Positions 35,944 through 49,489 of a stretch of DNA of 64,000 nucleotides are shown here, in pieces. Both the position numbers and the translations under genes were made by a program. The first letter of the stretch is position 1; each line of letters begins with the position of its first letter. The notes under the pieces were generated by a model. The model saw only the letters and a program-made list of their open reading frames with translations, searched no databases and was not told the DNA's origin. The stretch comes from Candidatus Accumulibacter necessarius (GTDB lineage: Bacteria > Pseudomonadota > Gammaproteobacteria > Burkholderiales > Rhodocyclaceae), in contig JAFLDL010000010.1 in assembly GCA_017302435.1 (NCBI GenBank), positions 1 through 64,000 on the forward strand, given 5' to 3'.

Positions 35944-37083
35944 ATGAAACAGATCGGCTTGCTGCGCACCGTGCTGGCTGTCGTCCTCTTCGTTCTGGCG
36001 CCACTGACGGCGAGGGCCGGCGACATCGTCATCGGCCAGGTCGCGGCTTTCAGCGGTCCGCTGGCACCCACGGGAACGCACATGCGGGCAGGTGCCAAAC
36101 TGTGCTTCGACGCGGTCAATGCCGAGGGGGGAGTTCACGGCGCCAGGATCCGACTGGTCACCCGGGATGACGGCTACAAGACCGAGGAGACGGTCCGTCA
36201 GGCGCGCGACATGCTGAAGGAATCGCAGCCTCTGGCGTTCATCGGTTTCGTCGGCACAGGCAATGTCGAGGCGATGCTCGAGCACAAGGTGCTCAGTGAA
36301 GCCGGCATTCCCCTGATCGCCATACGATCAGGTGCAGAATCGCTGGTGCGAAGGAACGACCCGTTCCTGTTCATGACCCGCGCCAGCTACGCAGAGGAAA
36401 TCGAGAAGATCACCGACCAGTACGCCACCACCGGCTATACTCGCTTTGCTGTCCTTTATCAGGACGACGCCTTCGGGCAGGGAGCGCTGCTCAGTGCCGA
36501 ACAGGCGATCAGGAAATCCGGTGGATCACTGGAAGCCAAGGGATCCTACGAGAAGAACACAACCAATGTCGCCGCTGCCGTCAAGACCATTGCTGCCGCC
36601 AAACCGCAGGCGGTGATCCTGATTGCCAATACCGCAGCCAGCGCCGAGTTCCTCAAGCAGTCACGCGAAGCGGGAAACTTTGCCCAGTACGTCGCGCTTT
36701 CGGTCACCGATGCGGCGCAGGTAGTGCAGCGGATCGGCGCCGACAAGGCAGAGGGGCTGGCGCTGACGCAGGTCGTTCCGGACCCGGGCAGTCATACCGT
36801 TGCCCTGATCCGGGAAATACAGACCCACTTCGCCAGATTCCAGCCCAAGGACGTGACCCTCAACCACACCTTCGTTGAAGGCTACCTGGGGGCAAAGGTG
36901 CTCGCTGAAGCGCTGCACCGTGCCGGCCCCAGCCCGACGCGCAAGAAGCTGCGCGATACGATCGAAGCGATCAGGGACTATGACGCCGGTGGCGTGTTCA
37001 TCAGCTTTTCGCCCAAGCGACATGCTGGCTCACGCTTCGTGGACATTACCATCCTCAATCGCGCCGGCAAACTGCTGCGCTAG
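35944..37083 (+). CDS. Periplasmic binding protein, branched-chain amino acid type
   Basis: A 379-residue Leu/Ile/Val-type substrate-binding protein (Peripla_BP_6). It has a Sec signal (KQIGLLRTVLAVVLFVLAPL, cleaved after ARA), a first lobe with IVIGQVAAFSGPLAPTGTHM, and the second-lobe YTRFAVLYQDDAFGQGALLS and TFVEGYLGAKVLAEAL patterns. GAGGAG lies 9 bases upstream of the ATG. No ABC permease or ATPase gene is nearby, so it may serve a distant LIV transporter or act as a sensory ligand binder; many Accumulibacter-type genomes have such orphans. Confidence 0.9.
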   Translation: MKQIGLLRTVLAVVLFVLAPLTARAGDIVIGQVAAFSGPLAPTGTHMRAGAKLCFDAVNAEGGVHGARIRLVTRDDGYKTEETVRQARDMLKESQPLAFIGFVGTGNVEAMLEHKVLSEAGIPLIAIRSGAESLVRRNDPFLFMTRASYAEEIEKITDQYATTGYTRFAVLYQDDAFGQGALLSAEQAIRKSGGSLEAKGSYEKNTTNVAAAVKTIAAAKPQAVILIANTAASAEFLKQSREAGNFAQYVALSVTDAAQVVQRIGADKAEGLALTQVVPDPGSHTVALIREIQTHFARFQPKDVTLNHTFVEGYLGAKVLAEALHRAGPSPTRKKLRDTIEAIRDYDAGGVFISFSPKRHAGSRFVDITILNRAGKLLR

Positions 37084-37155
37084 CGGTCGCCGCCGACAGC
37101 TGCGACCAGCACGTCGACCAGCGGCGTACCGGGCGGCGCCAGTCCTCCGGGCCGG

Positions 37156-39204
37156 TCAAGGAAGCAACGCGCGCCACATTTCCAGCAGCAGACGGACGGC
37201 ACCGCTGATGAGCAAGGCGACGGCGACCGACAATCCGATCGAGAACCACGCCTGGCGCGCGCCGATGGTCCTGAGCATCACCGCAAAGGTCGACACACAG
37301 GGAATGTAGAAGGTGATGAAGACCAGGAAAGTGGCGATCTGCACCCAATCGAGGAGCGGCACGATTTCCATCGTCCCCAGCGCCTGGTAGACCATCAGCA
37401 AGGACAGTTCCTTGCGCAGGACACCAAACAGGATCGGCACCCCGAGCAACACCGGCAGGCCGAGCCACCAGTGGGTGATCGGTGACAGCAGGAGGTTGAT
37501 CGTCCGGTCGGCGCCGAAGTGGTTGAGCAGCGCCAGCAGCACACTGCCCGCAACCAGCAGGGGCGTCACGATGGTCACGATGTCGCGGGTCCGCTCCCAG
37601 GTTTTCGCCAGCAGCCCTCGCCAGCGTGGCAGCGCATACGGCGGAATCTCCTGGATCAGACCGACCGCCAGGTCGGCATACCGCCGGGCCAGCAGCCCGC
37701 CCAGCACGGTCAGCACGACAAAGGTCAGGGCAAAGATCGCAAAGACACCGAGAGCGCCGAGATACTTGCCGCCCATCGCCAGAATGATTGCCGAGCGTGC
37801 CGAACAGGGAACGAAGGCCAGCAGCAGGGTGGCCACGATGCGATCCTTGCCGCTGCTGGTTGCCGCCACCATCGAGATCGCCGGCACGTTGCAGCCCAGC
37901 CCGACGAGAAAGGGAGCGGCGACGCCGCCGTGCAGGCCGATGCGGTGAAAACCCCGGTCAACGACAAAGGCCACCCGGTGCATGATTCCGGACTCCTCCA
38001 GCGCGACCAGCAGGAGCACCAGCGGCAGCATGTAGGGGATGACGATACCGACCAGCCCGATGAGACCGTCGAGTACTGCCCGTCCGACCACCCCGGCGGT
38101 AGACGCTGGCTGCCACAGCTGCGCCCACTCCACCAAGGGTGCCGCCGTCCACCCGTCGAGCATCGTGCTGACCTTGAACACCATCAGCAGCACTAGGGCG
38201 AACACCGCCAGGCTGCCGACCAGACCCCAGCGGGGATGCAGGAACACACCGTCGAGCAAGCGCTGCCAGCGCCCGGCATCGGCCAGGCCACCGAAACGGG
38301 TCACGTTCTCGAAGAGCAATGCCGCCCGATGATGCCGGTCGGCATGCAGTTCGTCTGACAGCGGGCGGGGCAGGTAACGCTCGGCAGTGCGGCGCGCGGC
38401 GAGCACCTCGGGCAGCAGTTGCGGAAAGTGACAACCCAGCTCCTGCAGGAAATAGTCGTTGTTTTCCGCCAACTGCATGAGCAGGAAGCGCCACGGCACT
38501 TGAAAGGCGTCCCCGACTTCCGGTCGGGCGACCAGCGCGCGCAAGGGCTTCAGGGCCTCATCGATGTACTCGCTTGGCGACTGGGTGACCGGCACGGTCC
38601 CGCTTCGCGCTGCCCCCAGGGCAGCGCGAAACAGCTCCGCGACCCCCAGACCCATGTGCGCCACGGTCGCCACGACCGGCACCCCCAACCGATCCGACAG
38701 CGCCCCGGTATTGATGTAGAGGCCCTTGCGACGCGCTTCGTCGACGCGGTTGAGGGCGATCACCAGCGGTCTGCCGAGCAGGGTCAATTCGAGCGTCAGT
38801 TCCAGGTCGCGCTGCAGCGCGGTGGCATCGACCACCTGGATCAGGACATCGGGGGAATGGAAGGCAACGGTTGGCTGTTCCGCTTCGTGCGCAGCCACCG
38901 GCGGCCAACGGTCACCCCAGAGAAGATACTTGACCAGGATGCGGTCGTGTGCGCTCAGCGAGTGCAGGGAATCGACAGCCGGCAGGTCGACCAGAGAAAT
39001 CTGCTCGAGTCCGATGTCGACCAGACATTCGCCATAGGCGTCCCCGTCGCGCAGCAGTCGCCGGTGCTGCGGCGAGGTGCTGGAGGCGGCTAGAAACAGG
39101 CTGCTCTTGCCGGTACGCGCGCGGCCGACAAGTGCCACGCGCGGCCGCCGGTCTCCGCGCAACAGCCGCTGCGGTACAGCGATGGTCGAGATGGCGGCCG
39201 TCAC
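37156..39204 (-). CDS. FeoB-family transporter with divergent GTPase domain
   Basis: A 682-residue protein with an N-terminal G domain and about 8-10 membrane helices. The membrane part has the FeoB gate motifs GLGCNVPAISM and FVPCSARSAIILAMGGKYLG plus ERTRDIVTIVTPLLV. The G domain is unusual: P-loop GRARTGKSS (FeoB: GNPNSGKT), G3 DLPAVDSL where DxxG is expected, G4 NRVD. So nucleotide use may differ. FeoA is not present. The GTG at 39204 (AGGG 7 bases upstream) is preferred to GTG 39231. Fe(II) or another divalent metal is the probable substrate. It is convergent with the binding-protein gene. Confidence 0.82.
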   Translation of the reverse strand: MTAAISTIAVPQRLLRGDRRPRVALVGRARTGKSSLFLAASSTSPQHRRLLRDGDAYGECLVDIGLEQISLVDLPAVDSLHSLSAHDRILVKYLLWGDRWPPVAAHEAEQPTVAFHSPDVLIQVVDATALQRDLELTLELTLLGRPLVIALNRVDEARRKGLYINTGALSDRLGVPVVATVAHMGLGVAELFRAALGAARSGTVPVTQSPSEYIDEALKPLRALVARPEVGDAFQVPWRFLLMQLAENNDYFLQELGCHFPQLLPEVLAARRTAERYLPRPLSDELHADRHHRAALLFENVTRFGGLADAGRWQRLLDGVFLHPRWGLVGSLAVFALVLLMVFKVSTMLDGWTAAPLVEWAQLWQPASTAGVVGRAVLDGLIGLVGIVIPYMLPLVLLLVALEESGIMHRVAFVVDRGFHRIGLHGGVAAPFLVGLGCNVPAISMVAATSSGKDRIVATLLLAFVPCSARSAIILAMGGKYLGALGVFAIFALTFVVLTVLGGLLARRYADLAVGLIQEIPPYALPRWRGLLAKTWERTRDIVTIVTPLLVAGSVLLALLNHFGADRTINLLLSPITHWWLGLPVLLGVPILFGVLRKELSLLMVYQALGTMEIVPLLDWVQIATFLVFITFYIPCVSTFAVMLRTIGARQAWFSIGLSVAVALLISGAVRLLLEMWRALLP

Positions 39205-39373
39205 TTCAGGCCCTGCCTCCCCGGCTTGCACACCAACGGATCAGGCGCGGGTGGCAGGGCTGACTGGCTTTCTCCTGGCGACCAGGAAAGCTGGCGGCAC
39301 GGCCAGGGCGAACCGGTTGCCAGCAACCGCGGAAGCTAACCGCGAACCCTGCGGAAGGCACCTTGAGTGGCAG

Positions 39374-39880
39374 TCAATCCTCGTCGTCGTCGCAGCTATC
39401 ATCGTGCGTATGCCCATGGCTGATTTCTTCAGCCGTGGCCGGGCGAACGTCGGTCACCGTGCAGGTAAACACCAGTGCCATCCCGGCCAGTGGATGGTTG
39501 CCATCGAGCACCACCTTGTCGTCGGCGATCTCGGTCACCCGATAAATCAGGACGTCTTCGTCATCCTCGTCATCAGCGCCCTCAGGCACCCCTTCAAACT
39601 GCATGCCAACCTGCAATTCCAGGGGAAACTGGCTACGAGGTTCCAGCTGGACAAGGGCGGCATCGTACTCACCGAAGGCGTCGTCGGGCTGCATCTTGAC
39701 CACCGCCGACTCGCCTATCCGCTTCCCGTGCATGGCTTCTTCGATCATCGGAAAAATGTCGTCGTAGCCGCCGTGCAGATAGACGAGGGGTTCCTGACCG
39801 GCATCAACCAGTTCGCCCTCCGTATCGGTGACGCTGTAGTCGAGGGTGACAACCGTATTCTTGGCAACTTGCATGTTCAT
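39374..39880 (-). CDS. SlyD-type FKBP peptidyl-prolyl isomerase
   Basis: A 168-residue SlyD-like protein: FKBP core with VAKNTVVTLDYSVTDTEGEL, then the inserted-in-flap domain (about residues 70-125) including VPEGADDEDDEDV, and FDGNHPLAG-type return sequence seen as VVLDGNHPLAGM. The tail is rich in His and acidic residues (HGHTHDDSCDDDED), a metal-binding (Ni/Zn) feature of SlyD. It folds proteins at prolines and can deliver nickel. It overlaps the peroxiredoxin gene by 4 bases (ATGA). Confidence 0.92.
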   Translation of the reverse strand: MNMQVAKNTVVTLDYSVTDTEGELVDAGQEPLVYLHGGYDDIFPMIEEAMHGKRIGESAVVKMQPDDAFGEYDAALVQLEPRSQFPLELQVGMQFEGVPEGADDEDDEDVLIYRVTEIADDKVVLDGNHPLAGMALVFTCTVTDVRPATAEEISHGHTHDDSCDDDED

Positions 39881-40347
39881 GAATTGAGTTCCTTAACCGC
39901 GCGCAGCATTGCCAGCGCGTGGCCCTTGGCGTTAACCCCGTAAAGCGCGAGACGGAGAATGCCTTGTTTGTCGATGAAAAAAGTCGAGCGCACGATGCCA
40001 TACTTGGTGACACCATTCACTTCTCTCGCCTGCCACACACCGTATTGTTCACACGCCGAACCTTCGGCATCGGAAAGAAGACACACCGAAATACCATGCT
40101 TGTCCCGAAACTCCGCGTGTTTGATGCAGTCGTCACGGCTGATGCCGATGATCAGGCAGTCGAGGCGCGCGAATTCGTCCTCATGGTCGGAGAAATCGGT
40201 TGCCTGCAAGGTACAGCACGGCGCGTCATCTCTCGGATAGAAAAAGAGAATGACATGTTTCCTCCCCTTGAACCGGGCAATGTCGATGAGTTCCATATCC
40301 GCATCGGGGAGGACGAACATCGGCGCTGCCTGTCCTGCTTTCAGCAT
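39877..40347 (-). CDS. PrxQ/BCP-type peroxiredoxin
   Basis: A 156-residue peroxiredoxin that reduces peroxides. The peroxidatic cysteine sits in FFYPRDDAPCCTLQATDFSD (about residues 35-54), aligned to PGCT in BCP, so here it reads PCCT and the second Cys is the likely nucleophile. The resolving Cys five residues later in typical BCP (E-A-C-D-F) is replaced by Thr (Q-A-T-D-F), leaving a one-Cys pattern unless other Cys (DCLIIGIS, DDCIKHA, VCLLSD, ACEQYG) substitute. It is translationally coupled to slyD. Confidence 0.9.
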   Translation of the reverse strand: MLKAGQAAPMFVLPDADMELIDIARFKGRKHVILFFYPRDDAPCCTLQATDFSDHEDEFARLDCLIIGISRDDCIKHAEFRDKHGISVCLLSDAEGSACEQYGVWQAREVNGVTKYGIVRSTFFIDKQGILRLALYGVNAKGHALAMLRAVKELNS

Positions 40348-40556
40348 GGTTCCCCCTCAAAAGCCCTTCCCGATCGCACGCAGCGAGCGGGTGAAGCGGA
40401 TTCTAACCAAGCTTCGGGCGTCTGACTACCAAAAAGCGACACCTGGATCCCGTTACAATCGGTCCTTTGCAGGGCATCGCTCACCCCGGCAACTGCCCGG
40501 CAAACGAGAGCCTGCAGAAGCTCGCCCTTCTCGAACACGACAAACCCGGAGATGCC

Positions 40557-41252
40557 ATGACCTCTTTTCGACCTCTACTGAAGGCAATGCCCCTGCTCGC
40601 CCTGCTAGTCGCCACCTCGGCGACGGCTGCAGCAGCCGGCGATGTCATGACCATCGACCTGGCCGCGGAGGCCAGCCGGCCGGCAGCCAACGACCTGGCT
40701 CGCGCGACGGTGTTTGCCGAAGCCGCCGGCGCCACGCCAAGCGACCTGGCCCGGCGGGTGAACGGCCTGATTGCCGACGGCCTGAAGACGGCTCGAGGCT
40801 ACGGCAGCATCCGAACACAGAGCGGTGGCACGCACACCTATCCCGTCTACGGCAAGGGCAGCCGGATCGAAGGCTGGCGAATGCGCTCGGAACTGACCCT
40901 CGAGTCTGCGGACAGCGCGGCCCTCTCCGAGTTGCTGGGCAAGCTTCAGGGATCGCTGGGCGTCGCCAGCCTGGCCATGCTGCCGGCGCCGGAAACGCGA
41001 AAGAAGGCCGAAAACGAGGCCATGATCGATGCCCTTGCCGCCTTCAAGGCCCGCGCCAAGGTGATCGCCGATGCGTTCGGCAAGCCTTATCGGATCAGTC
41101 ACCTGACGATCAGCAGCAGCGGCCGACCGCCACCGATGCCCATGATGCGCTCGGCGGCGATGGCCTCGGCCGACGCCGCGCCGATGCCCGTGGAGCCCGG
41201 CGAAACGCTGGTCAGCGCAACCGTCTCGGGCAAGATCGAACTGCCGGAGTAG
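40557..41252 (+). CDS. SIMPL (DUF541) domain periplasmic protein
   Basis: A 231-residue exported protein with a signal peptide (MPLLALLVATSATAAAA) and the SIMPL/DUF541 layout: KTARGYGSIRTQSGGTHTYP, GWRMRSELTLES, SLGVASLAMLPAPETRKKAE and a C-terminal SATVSGKIELPE. Family members are oligomeric periplasmic or outer-membrane-associated proteins, one of which (BP26/Omp28) is a Brucella antigen; function is unclear. GGAG is 5 bases before the ATG at 40557, which decides the start. It is convergent with ftsB. Confidence 0.87.
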   Translation: MTSFRPLLKAMPLLALLVATSATAAAAGDVMTIDLAAEASRPAANDLARATVFAEAAGATPSDLARRVNGLIADGLKTARGYGSIRTQSGGTHTYPVYGKGSRIEGWRMRSELTLESADSAALSELLGKLQGSLGVASLAMLPAPETRKKAENEAMIDALAAFKARAKVIADAFGKPYRISHLTISSSGRPPPMPMMRSAAMASADAAPMPVEPGETLVSATVSGKIELPE

Positions 41253-41256
41253 GCAG

Positions 41257-41298
41257 CCAGGTCCGCCAGGCGCTGCCCCTAGGGCTTGGCGGACCTGG
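41257..41298. terminator. Hairpin between convergent SIMPL gene and ftsB
   Basis: CCAGGTCCGCCA (41257-41268) and TGGCGGACCTGG (41287-41298) form a perfect 12-bp inverted repeat between the two convergent genes, partly inside the end of ftsB. There is no U-run, so it is a possible bidirectional stop or mRNA-stabilising structure rather than a classical intrinsic terminator. Confidence 0.5.
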
Positions 41299-41632
41299 CC
41301 GGCACGCGCGCGCCGGTGGCCGGGATCCCGGCCACCGGTGCCGCGGCCTTGTCACTCGCCGGCTTGTCGGGGATCTGCACAAAAACCTCGTCCTGCTTGA
41401 CCATGCCGAGTTCGAAACGGGCGCGCTCCTCGATCGCATCGTACCCCTGCTTGAGATCACGCACTTCGGCATCGAAGCCCGCGTTACGCATCTCGAGCTG
41501 CTGGTTGGTTTCCTTCTGTTGCTGCAACTGCCGATCGACATCCCAGACCCGCAACCAGCCGCCCTTGCCCAGCCACAGCGGATGCTGCAGCAGGACAACC
41601 ACCACCAGCAGCGCAACAGCCAGCCAGCGCAT
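41279..41632 (-). CDS. ftsB: Cell-division protein FtsB
   Basis: A 117-residue bitopic membrane protein: one N-terminal helix ([18 protein letters not shown]), then a coiled coil ([19 protein letters not shown]) and the FtsB motif [20 protein letters not shown], as in homologues that bind FtsL and FtsQ in the divisome. A Pro/Ala-rich tail of about 30 residues extends the usual length. It is placed after eno, 27 bases downstream, the standard order in Beta- and Gammaproteobacteria. Confidence 0.94.
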   Translation of the reverse strand: MRWLAVALLVVVVLLQHPLWLGKGGWLRVWDVDRQLQQQKETNQQLEMRNAGFDAEVRDLKQGYDAIEERARFELGMVKQDEVFVQIPDKPASDKAAAPVAGIPATGARVPARSAKP

Positions 41633-41659
41633 CGGAGCGGAGGTCGAAAACCCGGGGGA

Positions 41660-42967
<1,308 letters not shown>

Positions 42968-43263
42968 TTAGAGAGGCAAACCCTCAACGACCAGCAGGTT
43001 CATTTCTGCCGCACCCCGGCACGCCGCTCTGGCTGCCTGGTATTCGGGCGAATCATGGAAGCGCTTCGCCTGTTCGAGAGAATCGAATTCGACAATCACC
43101 AGGCCCTCGGGCTTCGTCCAGCCGCCTTCGAGAACCTCGACCCGGCCGCCGCGTGCACGGCAGCGGCCGCCATACTGCGCAATCGCCGCCTGCTCCAGCG
43201 TCTGGTAGCCCTCGTAGGCGAGCGGATCGCTGACCGTCGCCTCCGCCAGCAGGTAGGCGGCCA

Positions 43264-43264
<1 letters not shown>
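42968..43264 (-). CDS. DUF1330 family protein
   Basis: A 98-residue ferredoxin-like alpha/beta-barrel protein. MAAYLLAEATVSDPLAYEGY, GGRCRARGGRVEVLEG and FDSLEQAKRFHDSPEYQAAR are typical of DUF1330. Its ATG overlaps the kdsA TGA by one base (TGATG), fixing the start and indicating coupling. It lies between kdsA and eno in many Betaproteobacteria. Function is unknown. Confidence 0.9.
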
Positions 43265-46210
<2,946 letters not shown>

Positions 46211-46230
46211 TTGCCCACAAAGGACCACGC

Positions 46231-47274
46231 ATGCGCAGCCGCGACCTCTCCCCCTGGATCCACACGCACGTCTTCGACGAAGGCAATCTCGCCGCCGAAA
46301 AGGGCACGCGCCTGGTGATGCTGATTACCGCCGCAACGATGGTCATCGAGATTGCCGCCGGCTGGTGGTACAACTCGATGGCCCTGCTTGCCGACGGCTG
46401 GCACATGAGCTCGCATGCCGTGGCCATCGGCCTCTCGGCGCTGGCCTACGCGGCGGCAAGGCGCTACGCCGCCGACCATCGCTTTGCCTTCGGAACCTGG
46501 AAGATCGAAGTACTCGCCGGTTTCGCCAGCGCCATCTTCCTCATCGGTGTCGCGCTGATGATGGTGGCCGGTTCGGTCGAGCGCATCTTCTCGCCGCAGC
46601 CGATCCGTTTCAGCGAGGCGATCATCGTCGCGGTCCTCGGACTGGCGGTGAATGTCGTCTGTGCACTGATCCTCGGCGGTGCGCACGACCATGGTCATTC
46701 GCACGGTCACGGATCTGGTCAGCATCACGATGATCACGACCACGACCATGCCGATGAACACGCGCACCATGGCCACGGTGATCATGACCTGAATCTGCGC
46801 GCCGCCTATCTGCATGTCGTCGCCGATGCCGCCACCTCGCTGCTGGCCATCATTGCCCTGCTCGGAGGCATGCTCTACGGCTGGGACTGGCTCGACCCGC
46901 TGATGGGGATCGTTGGCGCCGTTCTCGTCGCCCGCTGGTCCCTGGGACTGATCCGCGATACCGGCCGTGTACTCCTTGACCGGGAGATGGATCACCCGGT
47001 GGTGACCGAGATTCGTCAGGCAATCGCCGAAACGCCGGGCTGGCCGATCGCACCAGAGATCGTCGACCTGCATGTCTGGCGCGTCGGCCGCGAGAAGTTC
47101 GCGGTGATTGTCAGTCTGGTCACCGAAGACGCCATGGTGACGGCCGAGGCCGTCAGGCAGCTTCTCGGCCAGCACGAGGAACTGGTGCATGTCTCGGTCG
47201 AGATCAACCGCCCGCCGGGTAATGGCGATCGCTCGTCAATCGCCGACGCAGTCCCCCACCCCGCCAGCGCCTAG
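46231..47274 (+). CDS. dmeF: CDF-family Co/Ni efflux protein DmeF
   Basis: A 347-residue cation diffusion facilitator. Membrane helices with the metal-site motifs NSMALLADGWHMSSHAVAIG (about residues 49-68) and HVVADAATSLLAIIALLGG lie either side of a very His/Asp-rich cytoplasmic loop (GHSHGHGSGQHHDDHDHDHA and onward), and a C-terminal domain ends the protein. The HMSSH pattern is typical of DmeF, which exports Co and Ni by proton antiport. AAAGGA precedes the ATG at 46231. The stop codon TAG lies within the CTAG target duplication of the MITE that follows. Confidence 0.92.
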   Translation: MRSRDLSPWIHTHVFDEGNLAAEKGTRLVMLITAATMVIEIAAGWWYNSMALLADGWHMSSHAVAIGLSALAYAAARRYAADHRFAFGTWKIEVLAGFASAIFLIGVALMMVAGSVERIFSPQPIRFSEAIIVAVLGLAVNVVCALILGGAHDHGHSHGHGSGQHHDDHDHDHADEHAHHGHGDHDLNLRAAYLHVVADAATSLLAIIALLGGMLYGWDWLDPLMGIVGAVLVARWSLGLIRDTGRVLLDREMDHPVVTEIRQAIAETPGWPIAPEIVDLHVWRVGREKFAVIVSLVTEDAMVTAEAVRQLLGQHEELVHVSVEINRPPGNGDRSSIADAVPHPASA

Positions 47275-47479
47275 TAGTTCGTTCCGCCAAACCAATTACA
47301 TTAAATCGCGCCTTCTCGCGCCATGCGGCGTTGCAAATTCTCGCCATAGCTATGGCTGTGGTTTGCGCCTTGCCTTGCACGAGAATGCATCAATTTCATT
47401 TGTAATCTTATTGACGGAACGAACTACTAGCTTTCGCACGGAAGCCCGGCCAGCAACTGGTCAGCCGATCGACCGGGCC
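47254..47479. repeat. Left copy of a 70-bp direct repeat, interrupted by a MITE
   Basis: Bases 47254-47274 plus 47431-47479, read as one after removing the 152-bp element and one CTAG, match 49490-49559 at 62 of 70 positions (about 89%), with no gap. The left piece includes the last codons of dmeF; the right piece resembles the 3' end of trxC on the other strand. Confidence 0.8.
47275..47426. mobile_element. 152-bp MITE-like element with CTAG target-site duplication
   Basis: Terminal inverted repeats TAGTTCGTTCCG (47275-47286) and CGGAACGAACTA (47415-47426) are perfect over 12 bases and imperfectly longer (ATTACATTAAAT against ATTTGTAAT). The element is flanked by CTAG on both sides (47271-47274, 47427-47430). 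The interior is non-coding and AT-richer, with a central palindrome GCCATAGCTATGGC (47342-47355). CTAG fits the YTAR target duplication of IS5-group elements, but the parent IS is not in the window. Confidence 0.8.
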
Positions 47480-47834
47480 GGGAACGGCTGCTGCGTCATC
47501 GTCTTAATCACCGACCCGGTGCCGTGCGCGACATCCTGACCCACCTGGGCGAACCAACCTCGCAGCGAACAGCACGCCGGACAGATGCGTCCAGGCATTG
47601 GATCCTTCCCCTGTAGTACATGGGCCTCCGCCTCGACCGGATGAGCCGTTTGCCCGACCAGCGGAAAGCTCAGCCGGAGACGGCAATTCGAGCACCTTCG
47701 CAGCACTGTCCGGGACTCCGCCCGCCAGGGGTGAACGGACCTCGGCCCGAACAGCGCAATAGCCAGCTGTGGCTTGCCGGATCACCGCCAAATAGGCACT
47801 ATCGCAGGAATTTGTAGACCAACCGGAGCCTCCG
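47431..47834. other. Non-coding stretch between MITE and chemoreceptor gene
   Basis: About 400 bases. The first 49 belong to the left direct-repeat copy. The rest has no supportable gene; the chemoreceptor gene's promoter must lie in the second half, but I cannot pick hexamers with confidence. Confidence 0.45.
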
Positions 47835-49469
47835 ATGAGAAACAATCAGCCCATCACCATGGCCGAAGCGATCGTTCCCGACGATGAGTTCATCTACTCC
47901 CGTACCAATCTCAAGGGGGTGATCGAGGAAGCCAACGAGGCTTTCGCCCGGATCAGCGGCTACACCCGCGAAGAGATGATCGGACAGCCACACAACCTCG
48001 TTCGCCACCCCGAGATGCCGGAAGCAGTTTTCGCCGACCTCTGGGCCGACCTCGCAGCCGGTCGCCCCTGGAGTGGCCTGGTCAAGAACCGCTGCAAGGA
48101 CGGCGGTTACTACTGGGTCGTCGCCAACGCGTCGCCGGTGCGCGAACACGGCCAGATCGTCGGCTATCAGTCGGTGCGCGCGCGGCCGACCCGGCACGAG
48201 ACGGCTGCCGCCGAAGACGCCTACCGCCGGATCCGGCAGGGCGACAAATCCTTGCGCGTCGAGCATGGCCGCATCGTGCGGGCCTTACCGGGCAGTGTCG
48301 AGTGGTTCGTCAAATTGCCGACGCAGATGCTGATCATGGGCCTGCTGGCCATTCTCCCCGGCCTCCTGGCGCTGCTCGCCAGCCTGACGGAGAACGTGCT
48401 TTTCGGTCGTCTGGACAACGTGCTGTCGGCCATCGCGGTGGTCTATGCCTTGTTCTTCCTGTTCTGGGTGACGCCGCGGGTCGCGCGCGACCTCTCGGCG
48501 ACCGCCGACTACCTCGAATCGGTCCTCACCACCGGCGATCTCAAGACGCGCCTGAAGATCAACCGGCGCGACCTTATCGGACACGTCGCGCGCCTGGCCG
48601 ACCGCTTCATCGCCTCGGTGCAGGCAACGGTACAGGGCATGGCCGACAGTGCGAAACAGGTCGAGAACGCCAACCGGGAGGTGCAGGCCGGCGTTCTCGA
48701 GGTCAACCGATCGGCGATCGTCCAGAACGACGCCACTTCGGCGTCTGCGGCAGCGGTCGAGGAAGTGTCCGTGTCGATCGGCGAGGTGGCGGCGCATGCC
48801 GGCAGTACCGAGGCGGCGGCGCACAAGGCGGGGGCGGTGGCGCAGGCGGGCGAGGAGCTGTCGCTGCGGGCGAGCCAGACCATTCTCTCACTGGCCGAGA
48901 CGGTCAAGGCGTCGGCACAGCAGGTCGAGTCGCTGGGTCAACGCTCCGAGGAGATCAGCCGGATAGTCGCGGTCATCAAGGAGGTTGCTGACCAGACCAA
49001 TCTGCTGGCGCTCAACGCGGCCATCGAGGCTGCACGTGCGGGCGACGCGGGGCGCGGCTTTTCGGTGGTCGCCGACGAGGTGCGTAAACTCGCCGAGCGG
49101 ACCGGCAAGGCGACACAGGAAATCACCCTGATGATCGGCAGCATCCAGAGCGAAACCAGGCAGGCGGTTGAAGGGATGCGTAGCGGCGCGCACGAGGTCG
49201 AAGAGAGTGTGCGCCTGGTCCAGGAAGCCCGCGAAGCGCTGCGCGGGATCAACGAGCAGATGAGCACTACCGTTGCCATGGTCAGCGAGATTACTCACTC
49301 CTCGAGTCAGCAGCAGGCCGCGATGACCGAGCTCGCGCGGAACGTCGAGCGCGTCGCGCTGATGACTGACGAGAACGTGGCGGTGACCCGGCAAACCGAA
49401 GCCATGGTCGAGTCCCTGAGTGCCACCGTTCGCCGCATGCGCAAGGCGGTCGAACAATATCAGGTGTGA
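47835..49469 (+). CDS. PAS-domain methyl-accepting chemotaxis protein (Aer-like)
   Basis: A 544-residue chemoreceptor. An N-terminal PAS domain (about residues 18-115: [59 protein letters not shown]) resembles the FAD-binding PAS of Aer. Two membrane helices follow ([15 protein letters not shown] and [16 protein letters not shown]), then HAMP-like sequence and the MCP signalling hairpin with [20 protein letters not shown], whose tip contacts CheA/CheW. It should sense redox or energy state from the cytoplasm. It is bounded by the two copies of the direct repeat. Confidence 0.93.
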   Translation: MRNNQPITMAEAIVPDDEFIYSRTNLKGVIEEANEAFARISGYTREEMIGQPHNLVRHPEMPEAVFADLWADLAAGRPWSGLVKNRCKDGGYYWVVANASPVREHGQIVGYQSVRARPTRHETAAAEDAYRRIRQGDKSLRVEHGRIVRALPGSVEWFVKLPTQMLIMGLLAILPGLLALLASLTENVLFGRLDNVLSAIAVVYALFFLFWVTPRVARDLSATADYLESVLTTGDLKTRLKINRRDLIGHVARLADRFIASVQATVQGMADSAKQVENANREVQAGVLEVNRSAIVQNDATSASAAAVEEVSVSIGEVAAHAGSTEAAAHKAGAVAQAGEELSLRASQTILSLAETVKASAQQVESLGQRSEEISRIVAVIKEVADQTNLLALNAAIEAARAGDAGRGFSVVADEVRKLAERTGKATQEITLMIGSIQSETRQAVEGMRSGAHEVEESVRLVQEAREALRGINEQMSTTVAMVSEITHSSSQQQAAMTELARNVERVALMTDENVAVTRQTEAMVESLSATVRRMRKAVEQYQV

Positions 49470-49489
49470 GCGCATCGCCAGCAGCCCTT

